Shown: in pieces, positions 24,971 to 36,401 of the stretch | How positions within the stretch are numbered: position 1 is the stretch's first letter | Layout: every line of letters starts with the position of its first letter | NCBI RefSeq assembly: GCF_012273895.1 | Contig: NC_052109.1 | Coordinates: 3,796,432 to 3,860,431, forward strand | DNA length: 64,000 bases | From: Zerene cesonia | Lineage: Eukaryota; Arthropoda; Insecta; Lepidoptera; Pieridae | Direction: 5' to 3' | Notes under the pieces: generated by a model | Databases searched by the model: none | What the model was told of the DNA's origin: nothing | Seen by the model: the letters and a program-made list of their open reading frames with translations, nothing else | Made by a program: the position numbers and the translations under genes

Positions 24971-25421
24971 TTACTGAATCACTTATAACAAATAACAATG
25001 TCAAGTAACACGAATGAAATGCATCAAAAAATTGAAATTTTTTGCAATCAAAATGTACGTTAATACGTTTTGTATCCATCTCATAGGACTGCTTATTTGG
25101 CCTTTGACTGCGCGTTCGTAGCCGCGGGGAAGGCTTGTTTTTAACATTAGTAGGATAGTTCCACTAGTAGGATGTTGGATGAATACGTCAGCGTGGGATG
25201 AATTAATTTCTATGGCTGAACAGAACTAATTATAGACTGAGAAAAGTTTGTTCTACACAGTTGCTGTTCGTAGCATCCATTTTTGATCGTAGAGCTTTTC
25301 GTAGCATTATAAGCGTCTGACATGACACCGTATTATGAAATATGATTTGCCTGGAAGAAATGTACTATATATGCAGTTTATTATTTTAAATTTATTGCTT
25401 AATAGTGTCAGATACATTCTT
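24971..25421. other. Non-coding with a repeat edge
   Basis: Around 25105-25155 the text gcgcgttcgtagccgcgggg and acattagtaggat resembles edges of the Helitron-like repeats, too decayed to delimit. Confidence 0.4.
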
Positions 25422-25748
25422 TCTATATATAAAAATGAATTGCTGTTCTTTAGTCTCACTAAAACTCGAGAACGGCTGAACGGATTTATCTTAACTAGTC
25501 TTGAAATGTTTGTGGAGTTCTAAGGTTTAAGGTTCAAAAGGCGAGAAAAAATCGACAAAATGCGGGAAAACCCTAAAAACAACCCTTTTCTATTTCCCAT
25601 ACAAACGTTTTCTAGAGTCAATTTGAACTTTATTGCTATTCAATAAAGTTCATATTAAATTATAATCACTCACTGTTGTCTACGCAATTTAGGTGTTAGG
25701 TCTTTTATTTATCGATTGAGGCAGTACGAAGTCTATCGGGTCAGCTAG
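25422..25748 (+). mobile_element. Non-autonomous Helitron-like element
   Basis: Starts tctatatataaaaatgaatt, has ctcgagaacggctgaacgga inside, and ends gtctatcgggtcagctag followed by t. The 5' TC and 3' CTAG with T after it match Helitron ends. It encodes no Rep/helicase. The base before the start is t where a is expected, so the 5' end may be off by a few bases. The first N gap follows about 115 bp downstream. Confidence 0.78.
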
Positions 25749-25784
25749 TATGTTATAAAACTATATGTTGTTGATTTTGGAAAC

Positions 25785-25814
25785 ATTTATTTATTTATTT
25801 ATTTATTTATTTAT
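25785..25814 (+). repeat. (ATTT)n microsatellite
   Basis: About seven and a half attt units, 36 bp after the Helitron-like element and 51 bp before the first N gap. Confidence 0.95.
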
Positions 25815-25865
25815 AATGCTTTATTGTACAAAACAGAAAGAATAGTTTATACAAAATATAATATG

Positions 25866-26865
25866 NNNNNNNNNNNNNNNNNNNNNNNNNNNNNNNNNNN
25901 NNNNNNNNNNNNNNNNNNNNNNNNNNNNNNNNNNNNNNNNNNNNNNNNNNNNNNNNNNNNNNNNNNNNNNNNNNNNNNNNNNNNNNNNNNNNNNNNNNNN
26001 NNNNNNNNNNNNNNNNNNNNNNNNNNNNNNNNNNNNNNNNNNNNNNNNNNNNNNNNNNNNNNNNNNNNNNNNNNNNNNNNNNNNNNNNNNNNNNNNNNNN
26101 NNNNNNNNNNNNNNNNNNNNNNNNNNNNNNNNNNNNNNNNNNNNNNNNNNNNNNNNNNNNNNNNNNNNNNNNNNNNNNNNNNNNNNNNNNNNNNNNNNNN
26201 NNNNNNNNNNNNNNNNNNNNNNNNNNNNNNNNNNNNNNNNNNNNNNNNNNNNNNNNNNNNNNNNNNNNNNNNNNNNNNNNNNNNNNNNNNNNNNNNNNNN
26301 NNNNNNNNNNNNNNNNNNNNNNNNNNNNNNNNNNNNNNNNNNNNNNNNNNNNNNNNNNNNNNNNNNNNNNNNNNNNNNNNNNNNNNNNNNNNNNNNNNNN
26401 NNNNNNNNNNNNNNNNNNNNNNNNNNNNNNNNNNNNNNNNNNNNNNNNNNNNNNNNNNNNNNNNNNNNNNNNNNNNNNNNNNNNNNNNNNNNNNNNNNNN
26501 NNNNNNNNNNNNNNNNNNNNNNNNNNNNNNNNNNNNNNNNNNNNNNNNNNNNNNNNNNNNNNNNNNNNNNNNNNNNNNNNNNNNNNNNNNNNNNNNNNNN
26601 NNNNNNNNNNNNNNNNNNNNNNNNNNNNNNNNNNNNNNNNNNNNNNNNNNNNNNNNNNNNNNNNNNNNNNNNNNNNNNNNNNNNNNNNNNNNNNNNNNNN
26701 NNNNNNNNNNNNNNNNNNNNNNNNNNNNNNNNNNNNNNNNNNNNNNNNNNNNNNNNNNNNNNNNNNNNNNNNNNNNNNNNNNNNNNNNNNNNNNNNNNNN
26801 NNNNNNNNNNNNNNNNNNNNNNNNNNNNNNNNNNNNNNNNNNNNNNNNNNNNNNNNNNNNNNNNN
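25866..26865. other. Assembly gap, 1000 N
   Basis: Exactly 1000 N, so the true size is unknown. The long open frames reported across it are artefacts. The left flank follows an (attt)n run; the two flanks are not inverted copies of each other. Confidence 1.
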
Positions 26866-26989
26866 ATTTAAAACACTACCGTTTATGACAGTTCTGATGA
26901 CCAAAATTGCTAGTATCTAAGACAACTAAAGATAAAAAAAAAAGTCTAAGAAACATTGTGGGTTATCAAACAAAATAGAGAAATATACT

Positions 26990-27095
26990 TTTTAATACTT
27001 ATTTTAATATTTAATATTTACTATATATTTAATATTTATTTAATATTATATACTATATATTTAATATTATATATTATATATTTAATATTTACAGT
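26990..27095. repeat. Low-complexity 'tatttaatatt' repeat
   Basis: Irregular tandem units of tatatatttaatatt. The 75-codon frame over it, rich in Ile, Tyr and Leu, is a by-product. Confidence 0.8.
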
Positions 27096-27183
27096 ATTTT
27101 TTACAATTTCATACAAAACTTGTAACATGAGTAGTTGTTCGATTCAAAATTCAAAGCATTTGAGATTAGACAGATGCTTATAA

Positions 27184-29254
27184 TCTTGGCCATTGAAACT
27201 TAACAAAAACATTATACGCAGTGAGGTTATTTACCTTTTTTGCTTTTAAATTTTATTTTTGAAATATTTTGGTGCAGTAACACCTTTTACTGTTTACTTA
27301 TGTGAAAATTAGAACTTATTAAAAACGCAAAAAAAAAACATTTAATAAATGCAGTATCATTGCGTCAATGGTAAGTACAAAATACATATATACCAGCAAA
27401 GAAGTTTATAAAGATAATAATTTATTTTCATTTGAAAAAAATTTCGATTGCACTCACGTGATAGGAAAAAAATTCTGCTACAATTTCGATAAATTTCGGA
27501 AGAGATATAACACATCGTAGTAAAATATGATGTCTAGATAAAGTATTCATTTCATGGTAAATACTGAGTATGTAGCAAGGTAATGCGTCCACAGAGAGCC
27601 AGAGCAACCGCCGCGGCCGCATGCGAGGCTAAACTTTCTAATCTTTTAAAGTTCCCCACATCTACAGTTACATTCAGTATCGAAATTGCTTTCGTAGAAA
27701 AAATATTTGTGCAATATGCACACATCTTATCGGAACGAGCTCTCTTCGTTTTTGGATGAAATATACATTTAAATAGTTATTTCACAATTTGATTATTTTG
27801 ACTTGTTCTATTGTTATCGTTTAAAAATCAGAACAAATTTAACAAAGAGAAATGGATAAAGAATAATATTTCAATATTTCTATACAGTTCTTATTGTCCG
27901 TTTATTATCTTTTAAAGTTTCTTTTCTAAATCAAGGGAAAAATGAATTCTGATCATGTCGAAATTGCCCCAATTCCATCTCATTAGTATGCAAAGCTCGG
28001 TGTAAAATAGTCGTATAATTAAAAAGTGTCACCTTTGTAATGCAGATGATTCGGATGACAATCAAAGACGTATTAAATCGAAAAGTCCAATCAATCGGTT
28101 TTGCTGGGTTTCATTAAAAAGGCCTGCGGTAAAACCTGCGGTCGTTGTACCTAAATGTGTTAAACACATCGTATATTTCATTGATTTTTTTTGCATTATA
28201 CATTAACAGAAATGAGACTGATTAATTTTTGCTACGTACGTTTCTTTTACGAAAAGAAGATAGTTAAATACTGGATGTATAAACTTCCACATTACAAGAC
28301 ACGTGGGGCTTGAAACTTGAAATATGCATTTAAAAGTCCGAAGAAATCTCATAAAAGTTCCAAGTTAATCAAGAGGTGAATACAGTTTAGCAGATGTAAA
28401 AATTCAAGGCGCTGGCGTGACCGCGAGTTCTTGCGATGACAGTTCGCAAGATACACCAGAGGGTCATTTGCAATGCAACCACGGTTCTGGCTTCTTTCGC
28501 ATTCTCTACCTATTGCATTTTGCTGTCTCGTAACGAAGTTTAACTCGCCCGGTTAATAACATCTTCGCCTTACATTTGTTCGGGCTCTTACGGAATATTA
28601 ATGTTGTTTACTTTGAACGGTTTAAATTAGTTTGGGTCGATACGGTATGAACAGATATGCTCGTTAAGTTATCTGTAGATGTACGTTTAATTAGTTTTTT
28701 TGGGGCAGTCATGAAATTATTTATTTAAATAAATAACTGAGTGTCATATATATTTTATTGAACATTTATTCTTTATTTACGTATTTATTTGTTCTTTATA
28801 GTACATATCACCAAAAAGAAAAAAGGAGAACAATAAATTGTCAGTATAAAACCGACCATGCCGGCACATACGTACTAAAAGGCGGCCTTATTGCTCAAGA
28901 GCAATCTCTTCTAGGCAACCTCTTTGTAAAGGAATGTTCAACGTGTACGCGATGGCACAAAGCAGTAACTAATATATATATATATAATGAAATATGTATA
29001 CACATATAAAAAAATATAGATAAAACATATATTTAATTGTATTTAAAACAATTTAATGGCAATATAGCAGTTTGGATAAATATATCTTTGGTTTTAGAAT
29101 ATTTTAAAATAGAATAGATACACAGTTCTCACTAATGAATCTCAGAATGTAATATTTCTTCTAAAGTATTATTTTATTCTTAAACGAGTTAAAGCAAAAC
29201 AAATGTTGCTTAAGACGGTAATATTTCTAATTAAAAGTGTAAAATGTCCTCGAA
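27184..29254. other. Non-coding
   Basis: A GC burst with a NotI-type gcggccgc sits near 27613-27620, at the start of a minus-strand 64-codon frame that I do not recognise. A less AT-rich patch at 28390-28600 has no frame. Confidence 0.5.
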
Positions 29255-29345
29255 TCCGGGGAAAATGTCGCTAGCCGTGGGCGGGTGGCCGCAGTGCCGC
29301 CCCAACCAGGCTAATGAATACCATGCAAATGGCCGTGTACAATGA
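29255..29345. promoter_or_regulatory. Candidate cis-regulatory block with octamer site
   Basis: A compact GC-rich block (ctagccgtgggcgggtggcc, gcagtgccgccccaaccagg) sits in AT-rich DNA. It contains taatga at 29312-29317 and a perfect octamer atgcaaat at 29323-29330, known binding cores for homeodomain and POU factors. No coding frame fits. Regulatory function is an inference. Confidence 0.35.
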
Positions 29346-30060
29346 AACCGCACTCCATTTTCAACTGGTTTTAAACAAAAAAAAAACCAATGTCATGAAG
29401 TTTTGTATAATATATTCGCTCGAGCGCTCGCTCTCCACAAACGTTTTTAATTAAAATGTTGCTAGAAACAAATAGTAAACACACTTTGAGGAACACGTTT
29501 ACGGGTTGTGTCACAAATAAGTTTTGTTTAATTTCAGGTATTTGTTTATGATACGAGCTACAGGCGAATTTCCTGGAATTATTTGTATTTTGCTTACAAT
29601 ATTTATAGTATTGCACGATAAATATTGTGCAGAGCTTATAGAAAGAGTTAGGAATTGTTTAGTATTTAGAAGTAACAATCGATTACGATAATTAAATTCA
29701 TCAAATGCACTTCGTACACATTGTGAGTAGTTAAATATATTATGAACTCACAAATTAAAGCATGTTCTGTGCATTATGCCGATATTTGTACCGCATCAAT
29801 AATTAATCAAGTAGGTGCTTACTAAAGATGACATAGGCTACAGAGTGGGTTTACATGTAATCGCTTTTCATTGTACATTTGCATAGCAGACACAAGCCAC
29901 ATGAGATCGGCACTTACGTATAAATTATTGGTCTCTTGACGGGCATTTCATTGTTTTCTTTAACGTTCTATTTAAAGGGCTGAAATGTACTTTGAGATCG
30001 TTTTGGTTGATAAGGTTATTCATATAAAGCTCTATGAAAGTAAATGTATTGAAATATAAT

Positions 30061-30210
30061 CGAAGGAAAACATCGTGAGGAAACCCGCATATCCAAGAAT
30101 TAAAAGTTCGACAACATGTGACATCTGCCAACCCGCACTTGGCAAGCGTGGTGGAAGAACCCTCATAGGAGGCCTGTGTCCCAGCAGTGGGAACTTATGT
30201 GGGCTGATGA
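30061..30210 (+). mobile_element. SINE family A, 5'-truncated
   Basis: Begins inside the body (gaaggaaaacatcgtgagga) and runs to cccagcagtgggaac and gctgatga. The tRNA-like head is missing, and a stretch of about 15 bases present in other copies before the ggcctgtg block is deleted. No clear target site duplication was seen. Confidence 0.85.
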
Positions 30211-32153
30211 CAACGATATGCAATTTTACGTATACATATTAAAATATTAAAATTTTTGATGGAGAGAACTGGTTGCAGGTTTTTCTTATTTACGAGTAAT
30301 ATCACGTAACTAGTAAAACCATAAGACCAAAGATATATAAGATTTTCGTTGCTTAGCAATTTTTAGCTTAAATGTTTTAAACAAAACTTGTTACAACTTT
30401 CAAGTTACAACTATATAAATACGCCTCAAAGTCTTTATGGGGTATAATTACCAGCCAGAAGCAATAAGCTTTACATAAAGGGGGTTATTATGCAATCCGA
30501 CAAGTTGCCGATGCCGATGACGTTAACACAATTGCCGATATTGCTCTATCAGTAGTGATAGTCTTAATAATTGTATATAAAGATTATACTTCTGTACGGG
30601 CTTAATTGAAGGATTGCTTATGTTACTTGTCAGAAATGGGTACTATTGTATTTTTTATATAAATTTCTTATATACTTAAATTATTCTTAGTCATTTTATA
30701 TAATAGTACAGTTAACAAAAATGAAAGTTTGTATATTATGCTTAAACTTTTGATGCTTAAGTATTTAGCCAATATAATTGGCTTAACGATCATTAATTAA
30801 ATATGATTTAATTCGACCCGTAAACAGATACGTTTTATTAACAACAATATTTTCATATGGAAGAGGCAATTTTGAATTGAATCGCTCATTTTATTGTATA
30901 ATACAATTTATCGTTGCTTTTCATATTTTTAATGCTCGCTTTGCTTTCTGATACAAAAAAGTAGAAAAATAATTGAGTTAATATTATACAAAACATAATT
31001 TCCATACATCTTTGATAAATACATATTTAAGAAACGTGTTATCTCCATTAAGCTAACAAAGTCGCTTTTGTCGCATTTAGAAATTGGCAAATGTTAAATC
31101 AATTAAGTTAAAGCTCCTCGAATATTGTAAAGGTGTCTTCTTTGAGGAATCTCTTTTTCCTCTCGTCACCTGAGCTATTTTGCCGCCATAAATTCACAAT
31201 CGGATTGACGAAGCCTCGTATCCGTCCCTATTGTTGCCACGAACTTTACAAAGCCATGGAAAATTGACAATATCCTCTCTTATTCAACCTGTTGCGATAA
31301 GATTCAACTTTCTCCTTGAAACAATTCATTCAGCTATTTCATATATATATGGCATAGCTGGGTGACGGTGATATAAATGTTTGTTGTTTATTACCTAATA
31401 AACAATAAAAAATAAATTAATCATTTCCTTGTTTTAATAGCGGTTTCGTTTATGAGATTGAAAAATAACTATAGACATTGGCGGCGTTTGACAACGTATT
31501 TGAATAAGATGTATTTTCATTGATTTTTAGTTTATTTTGTTGTGGTCTTAGAACACCCACAGCTATTTTTTTCGTGATAACAAATCTCAAGTGTCGAGTG
31601 AAAATTAACACTGTAAAGCTGGTCTTCGGTAAGCAATTGATTTTTATAAGTCATATATAATATCGTTTCATTATAACGTTAATTATACTTAAAAAGTTTC
31701 CTCAGCCACATTAAAACTTTTACTAAAAATTTGATTGTGTGTTGTATAGGTAAAAAGAATAAAAACGTATTACAAAAGAAGCGTGTTCCGTTTATCATTT
31801 ACAAAAAAAAAGCGTACAATGTGTATTAGACTCTACTGTGGTATAAATAGGGTAAATTTTTCACATTTCAGCCTTAGTAACACCATTGCGTATGGAAATA
31901 TAAGCTTGTGTGATTTGCGCTCAAGAGATTCAATTTCACGCACCTGTATGATTGACGGAAACATTATGCAGGTGGAGTTTTCCTGTAATTTACAATTTTG
32001 TCTCTACGAGTCTCACTGAAAAAGGCCCATTTTTTCGTATTTTGTAAAATATAAATTTACCATCGCAATATAAAATTCATTTGTTCAAATGTCGAACTGT
32101 ATTTTACTAAAAAAATGGTTGCCTGTAAAGTCGGTTTTACGGGCGAAGATTTT
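30211..32153. other. Non-coding
   Basis: AT-rich; nothing recognised until the approach to the GC-rich element at 32154. Confidence 0.6.
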
Positions 32154-32363
32154 ACGTGACAACGTCTTTTTTTCCAACGCCAAGAACACTCGAGAAAGAC
32201 AGAGACAGAGACACAAGCACGCGCCGATTCAATGCGCCTAATTCTCTAGTGCTGCGCGCGCGGCGGACCGATCATAGTTCGGTGACTCATCGTAACGTTA
32301 GCGGGCGTTACACTTTTTCATGAGTGACTCCGAGCCGCAACCTAATTTAAGACGTTGTCACGT
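32154..32363. mobile_element. GC-rich element with 15-bp inverted ends
   Basis: The ends acgtgacaacgtctt (32154-32168) and aagacgttgtcacgt (32349-32363) are perfect reverse complements. Between them lies about 180 bp of unusually GC-rich sequence (gctgcgcgcgcggcggaccg) with a purine-rich gagaaagacagagacagaga run. No coding frame is present. A short non-autonomous DNA transposon is likely. Similar sequence may continue left to about 32116 (ggttgcctgtaaagtcgg), so the true ends are not certain. Confidence 0.55.
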
Positions 32364-34729
32364 CAAAAATATCAAATAAGTTATGTTTATAATATAAATA
32401 AAGACAACGCTATCAAGTTATAATACCTTTTGAATAGCTCTTTAGATAAGATATTAATACTCATTTTTCTATATAAAAGTCTCGAAGAAATTTGAAGCGT
32501 AAAAATCAAAGATCTAAGTTTTCTATAAAACGTTTTTATTTTATAGGTACGAGTAGCCTTTTTCTAAGACGGTTCTGCAAGAAAATAATATTTGAATGAC
32601 CCATTGTCAGTAGCATAAAAGAAATACTTTGCAAGCAGATAGAAAAAAAAAACTCAGCAAACATCAGCCGCAAACTAAGTAATTATGAAATTATATTGCG
32701 AAGTTTCATTAAACTGAGAGCAACTTTCAAATGGACATTATATAAAGAACTTTGTAATAAATTCTGCGTTATCACCGAAAGTGGTTAAAATAATATTATT
32801 ACGGTACGATGTGTTTCCAAATTTAAGCTCTTGCGAAATTAATTTTCTGTGAAACATTATTGTTTTGTTAAAGGTGAGTTAAATATAATATAAAACAAAA
32901 GAATTTAATAATTTCACATCTAAAAAATGATTTATTCATTTCACGCTGACGTTTCAATAACTGTTTATATGAGGTTGTGATTGAATTACATAAATTAAGT
33001 GTATTTATTGATAGAAGTCGGAAACAGTTCTGCTATTTAAAAATTTCGTAATAATTATTGAAATACTGCATTTACTACTACTAATTTAGGTTACATTGTA
33101 AAGAATCGAAGGGAAGATGATTTTTCATGAAATCAAGTGCACACAAACAAACTTTTTGCGAGTGTGTGACTGTAATTACATATACTTATCTAATGTTAGA
33201 GAGCATTTGAGTTAATGCGAGTGTGTAAGTTATCTTAATTATACAAAGCTCCGACGCTTCTGTTGACGAAATGTTTGTAAACACTTAGAAATTTGGTAAC
33301 AGAAGGAGCTTTAAGGCTTTATGAGCTGAGATATGTTTGATATTTATTTGCATCATTTTTGGCTTAAGACTTGCAGGTACGAAATAGAAATATCAATGTG
33401 ACTATACCTTAGGCAATAGGATGAAGGTAAATTAAGAAAATGTTGATTTGTATTTTGTATGGCACAGCAAATAAAAGAGCAGATGCGTCACCTCAAGTTA
33501 AGTGGTCATCAGCGTACATACATACAAATAACACAAACTTTAGTTAAAGTTTTAACAGTATTATTTGAAAAACGTGTATAAAATGATTCCTCATGATATA
33601 TTAATCGTTAATGCTCCAGTTAAATTATAACGCTACACGTAGATTTTCGCATTTTTTTGAGGGTTGTACTCGAAAGTGGTTATGATATAACTAAAGATAC
33701 AAGAACTATATATATTATATTATACGTGTATATTGTTTTAACTACTTACACAAAAATTGCCTTGTCCAATATATTATTTCACCATATCATAATAAAATAC
33801 TTCAATTAAAAATGGTGCACAGTATAAAACAATTGAAGTGTAATTACCGATTTACCGATAACTGTAATTATGTGTTAAACTGTATTATAGGATTGCGTTG
33901 AATTAGAATTGGTGTGAATGAGATTTAAATGGGGCGACGTTGGTGGAATTCTCCGAGTTCAATACATTCGAATATCCTTTTGAGATTGGAGTGACACAAA
34001 GCGTATTGTTACAGACGAAAGGCTTCTATTTCGTGCCGTTTTGTCACGGGAACTTCCATAGATATTGTCTTCGTCTACGATCACTCAATACCGACGCTTT
34101 CAAACCTACTTCTGTCGAGCATTTCGTAATTGCTTTTGGATTTATCATAATATTATATATTGAAATGGAAATGCCATAAACAAAAACTTTTGAAATAAAA
34201 TCTTTTCGAAAAAACTTTTCAACGATCGAATCCGTCGATAAAACTTTACTTATTACCACTATCATAAAAAAACAATAAAGTTCTAAAGGTATACATTGTT
34301 TCCATCGCCCAAAGAAAATTGTTTAATGGCTCACTTGCGATTGTCGTAAAACTAAATTTTTGTGGGGAGGGTGGGACAGGGGTCCTCGTTAAAACTCAGG
34401 CCGTCCACTAAATCTTGTGGGTTTACGATTCTACAAAAATTGGGGTAAGCGTCTTGCAGATGAAGAATAAAGCGGTGTTGAAAGTCATTTTTAAATAAAT
34501 ATTTCAACTGTATTTGTGCCACGTGGGTGTGGCGGTTGAATTATTGTATTATAAAACTAGTTATCCGCCCAATGGACTACAATATTTTGTACTATGTGGA
34601 TTTTTTACGACTTAAGATACTTACTTTATCTCCTCAACCATTTATTTAAGCAAAAAGCTCATGTCCCTCTTTTCGCGAATACACAATTATATTGTTATGC
34701 TCTAGTTTAATGCATACATGTGAAGATAT
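32364..34729. other. Non-coding
   Basis: A 79-codon + strand frame at 33940-34179 has a mixed residue make-up but no family I recognise and no matching reading beyond it; treated as chance. No repeats recognised. Confidence 0.5.
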
Positions 34730-34880
34730 GACTTACACCTGTTTCACTGATCGTTTCATTGATTTATGTGTCCTGCCAGACTGAGACACGATTTTTTTTC
34801 GAGTCCACCCACCGGGAAACGAATCCAAGACCCTTCGGTTCTACAAAAATTATTCACCCTTGCTTATGTATGAATCTGAT
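34730..34880 (-). mobile_element. SINE family B, partial and degraded
   Basis: Read on the minus strand it shows a B-box-like ggattcgtttccc, then cagtctggcaggacacata and gatcagtgaaacaggtgta, matching the body of the copy at 2521-2792. The start of the head and the end of the tail cannot be placed. Confidence 0.7.
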
Positions 34881-35439
34881 CTGGACTGTGTCGACTGCTA
34901 GCTTAACGAGAAAGAACACATTTTTATTACTATAATTTTTTTGCAAAATTTGCACCTATCTATTAATATATTTGGACATTGTTAAATCCAATCAGTAATT
35001 GATATCCAAGAAACAAAAAAATTGTTTTTTTGTTAAAAACAAACGTTAAGTGGTAAGGAAAAGATATAGAAAAAGCCACAATTAGTATTTCTTATTTGAT
35101 TAAAAATTTAATGTGCTAGAAATTTAAAACTCACAATGACAGACAATATCAATACATATGTTAATTATTGTATAATACATTTTAATTACAACGCGAATGC
35201 ATAATTGATGACAGGGTATAAAAGCACAAAGGCAATGAAGATAGACGAGGGTTTGCTGAAATATCAACTAATGAATCTTGAATTGGAAGCATATATGCAT
35301 GTAATGAGACTTAATAGGCTAAGAGTTGTATTGTATTAATTAGTACTAAATTATTTTCTTATAAAAACTGAATCTTTCGTTATCTTAGTGATAAGGCCGC
35401 CTATTTGTTCGTAATTTTTGTCGAGTGTTAGTGTCCTTT

Positions 35440-35499
35440 TTGTATTTGTTCTTTTGTATTGGTGCAAATAAAGAGTTATCTATCTATCTATCGATCTAA
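35440..35499 (+). repeat. Retroelement-like 3' tail with (ATCT)n microsatellite
   Basis: The text tgttcttttgtattggtgca, aataaagagt and then atctatctatctatcgatct resembles the 3' end of a lepidopteran non-LTR element with its simple tail. Only this tail is recognisable, so it may be a 5'-truncated insertion. Confidence 0.5.
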
Positions 35500-35609
35500 C
35501 CTTTTTGTGACTAGAACCCGGTGGAGACTGATATACAAGTCTTGGTTATTTATTAGTTGCACCACCTAATCTTCGAGACGAATTGGCGTATTACTTTTCA
35601 ATAGAAGAT

Positions 35610-35730
35610 CCTAAAAAACGAACGAGGTGTTCATTTAGACTGTATGATAACTCCGTGGGTTGTTACCGATTGACGTAAATCTTTTTGTGTTTGATAGGTA
35701 ATTAGTCTTATTCGGTGATAATTAAGACAT
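35610..35730 (+). repeat. Family D repeat, partial
   Basis: A decayed start (aaaaaacgaacgaggtgttc) is followed by gataactccgtgggttgtta, ccgattgacgtaaatctttt and tgtgtttgatagg. The order matches family D. Confidence 0.55.
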
Positions 35731-36135
35731 GATAGTATTATTCAAAAAATTAATATTGGAATTTTCAAATGTAGGATAACATGAATGTATAGTGAACGTA
35801 CATCACAAATTTTATACGCAAATGAATTCATGTCTACACAACATATGCACGTGAGTTTGGGTAATAAACCAAATAAAATTATGAGTTGAGGTTACGCGTC
35901 AGCTCTTAGCGTATAATTTCATATTCAACAAACGTGTGCACCTGTCGCTGACGGCAATTAGCCATCTCTGACATTATTTTGACATTACTTTAGACAATAA
36001 TAACAATATCACGCTTTAACGTGAATATGCCCCTGTAAGATGAAGTTTTAAGCTTCTAAATGAATTATTTATTGTTGACTGAATTATGCCTTTATGCAAA
36101 CTCTGTTTCATAGTAACTTATGAACAACTTTGGCT

Positions 36136-36401
36136 GTAGGAGGCGAGTTCGCTTCGGCACGAATTGGGCCAGTTCGCATCGGCGACGCTATCACACTTCC
36201 ACAGAGGATCAGCGTTAAATGATAGCATACTACTGAGTTTCATTCGGTGAGTGGGGGAGCCGGAAACCAGTATCTTTCCAGAGCATTCCGTTATTCCCTT
36301 CGAAAATCCGTACTTTATCCTTTGTCCCTTAAAAGCGGGTAGTGCGTTTTCATGGGGGTGGTGATCGCTTACCATCACGCGAACCACCAGCTCAGTTGGC
36401 C
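36136..36401 (-). mobile_element. Family C repeat, near full copy
   Basis: Reverse-strand copy of the 22180-22490 element: cttcggcacgaattgggcca at one end, cattcggtgagtgggggagc in the middle, and gcttaccatcacgcgaacca then ccagctca at the other. The minus-strand 89-codon frame within it is incidental. Confidence 0.85.

Noticed and set aside
25807..26904. 365- and 354-codon open frames on both strands
   Set aside because: They consist almost wholly of N from the assembly gap.
27428..27622. Minus-strand 64-codon frame starting in a GC burst
   Set aside because: The residues look mixed but match no family I know, and no splice-linked exon was found nearby.
33940..34179. 79-codon + strand frame
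   Set aside because: Moderately protein-like but without a recognisable motif, and both strands are open over much of it.
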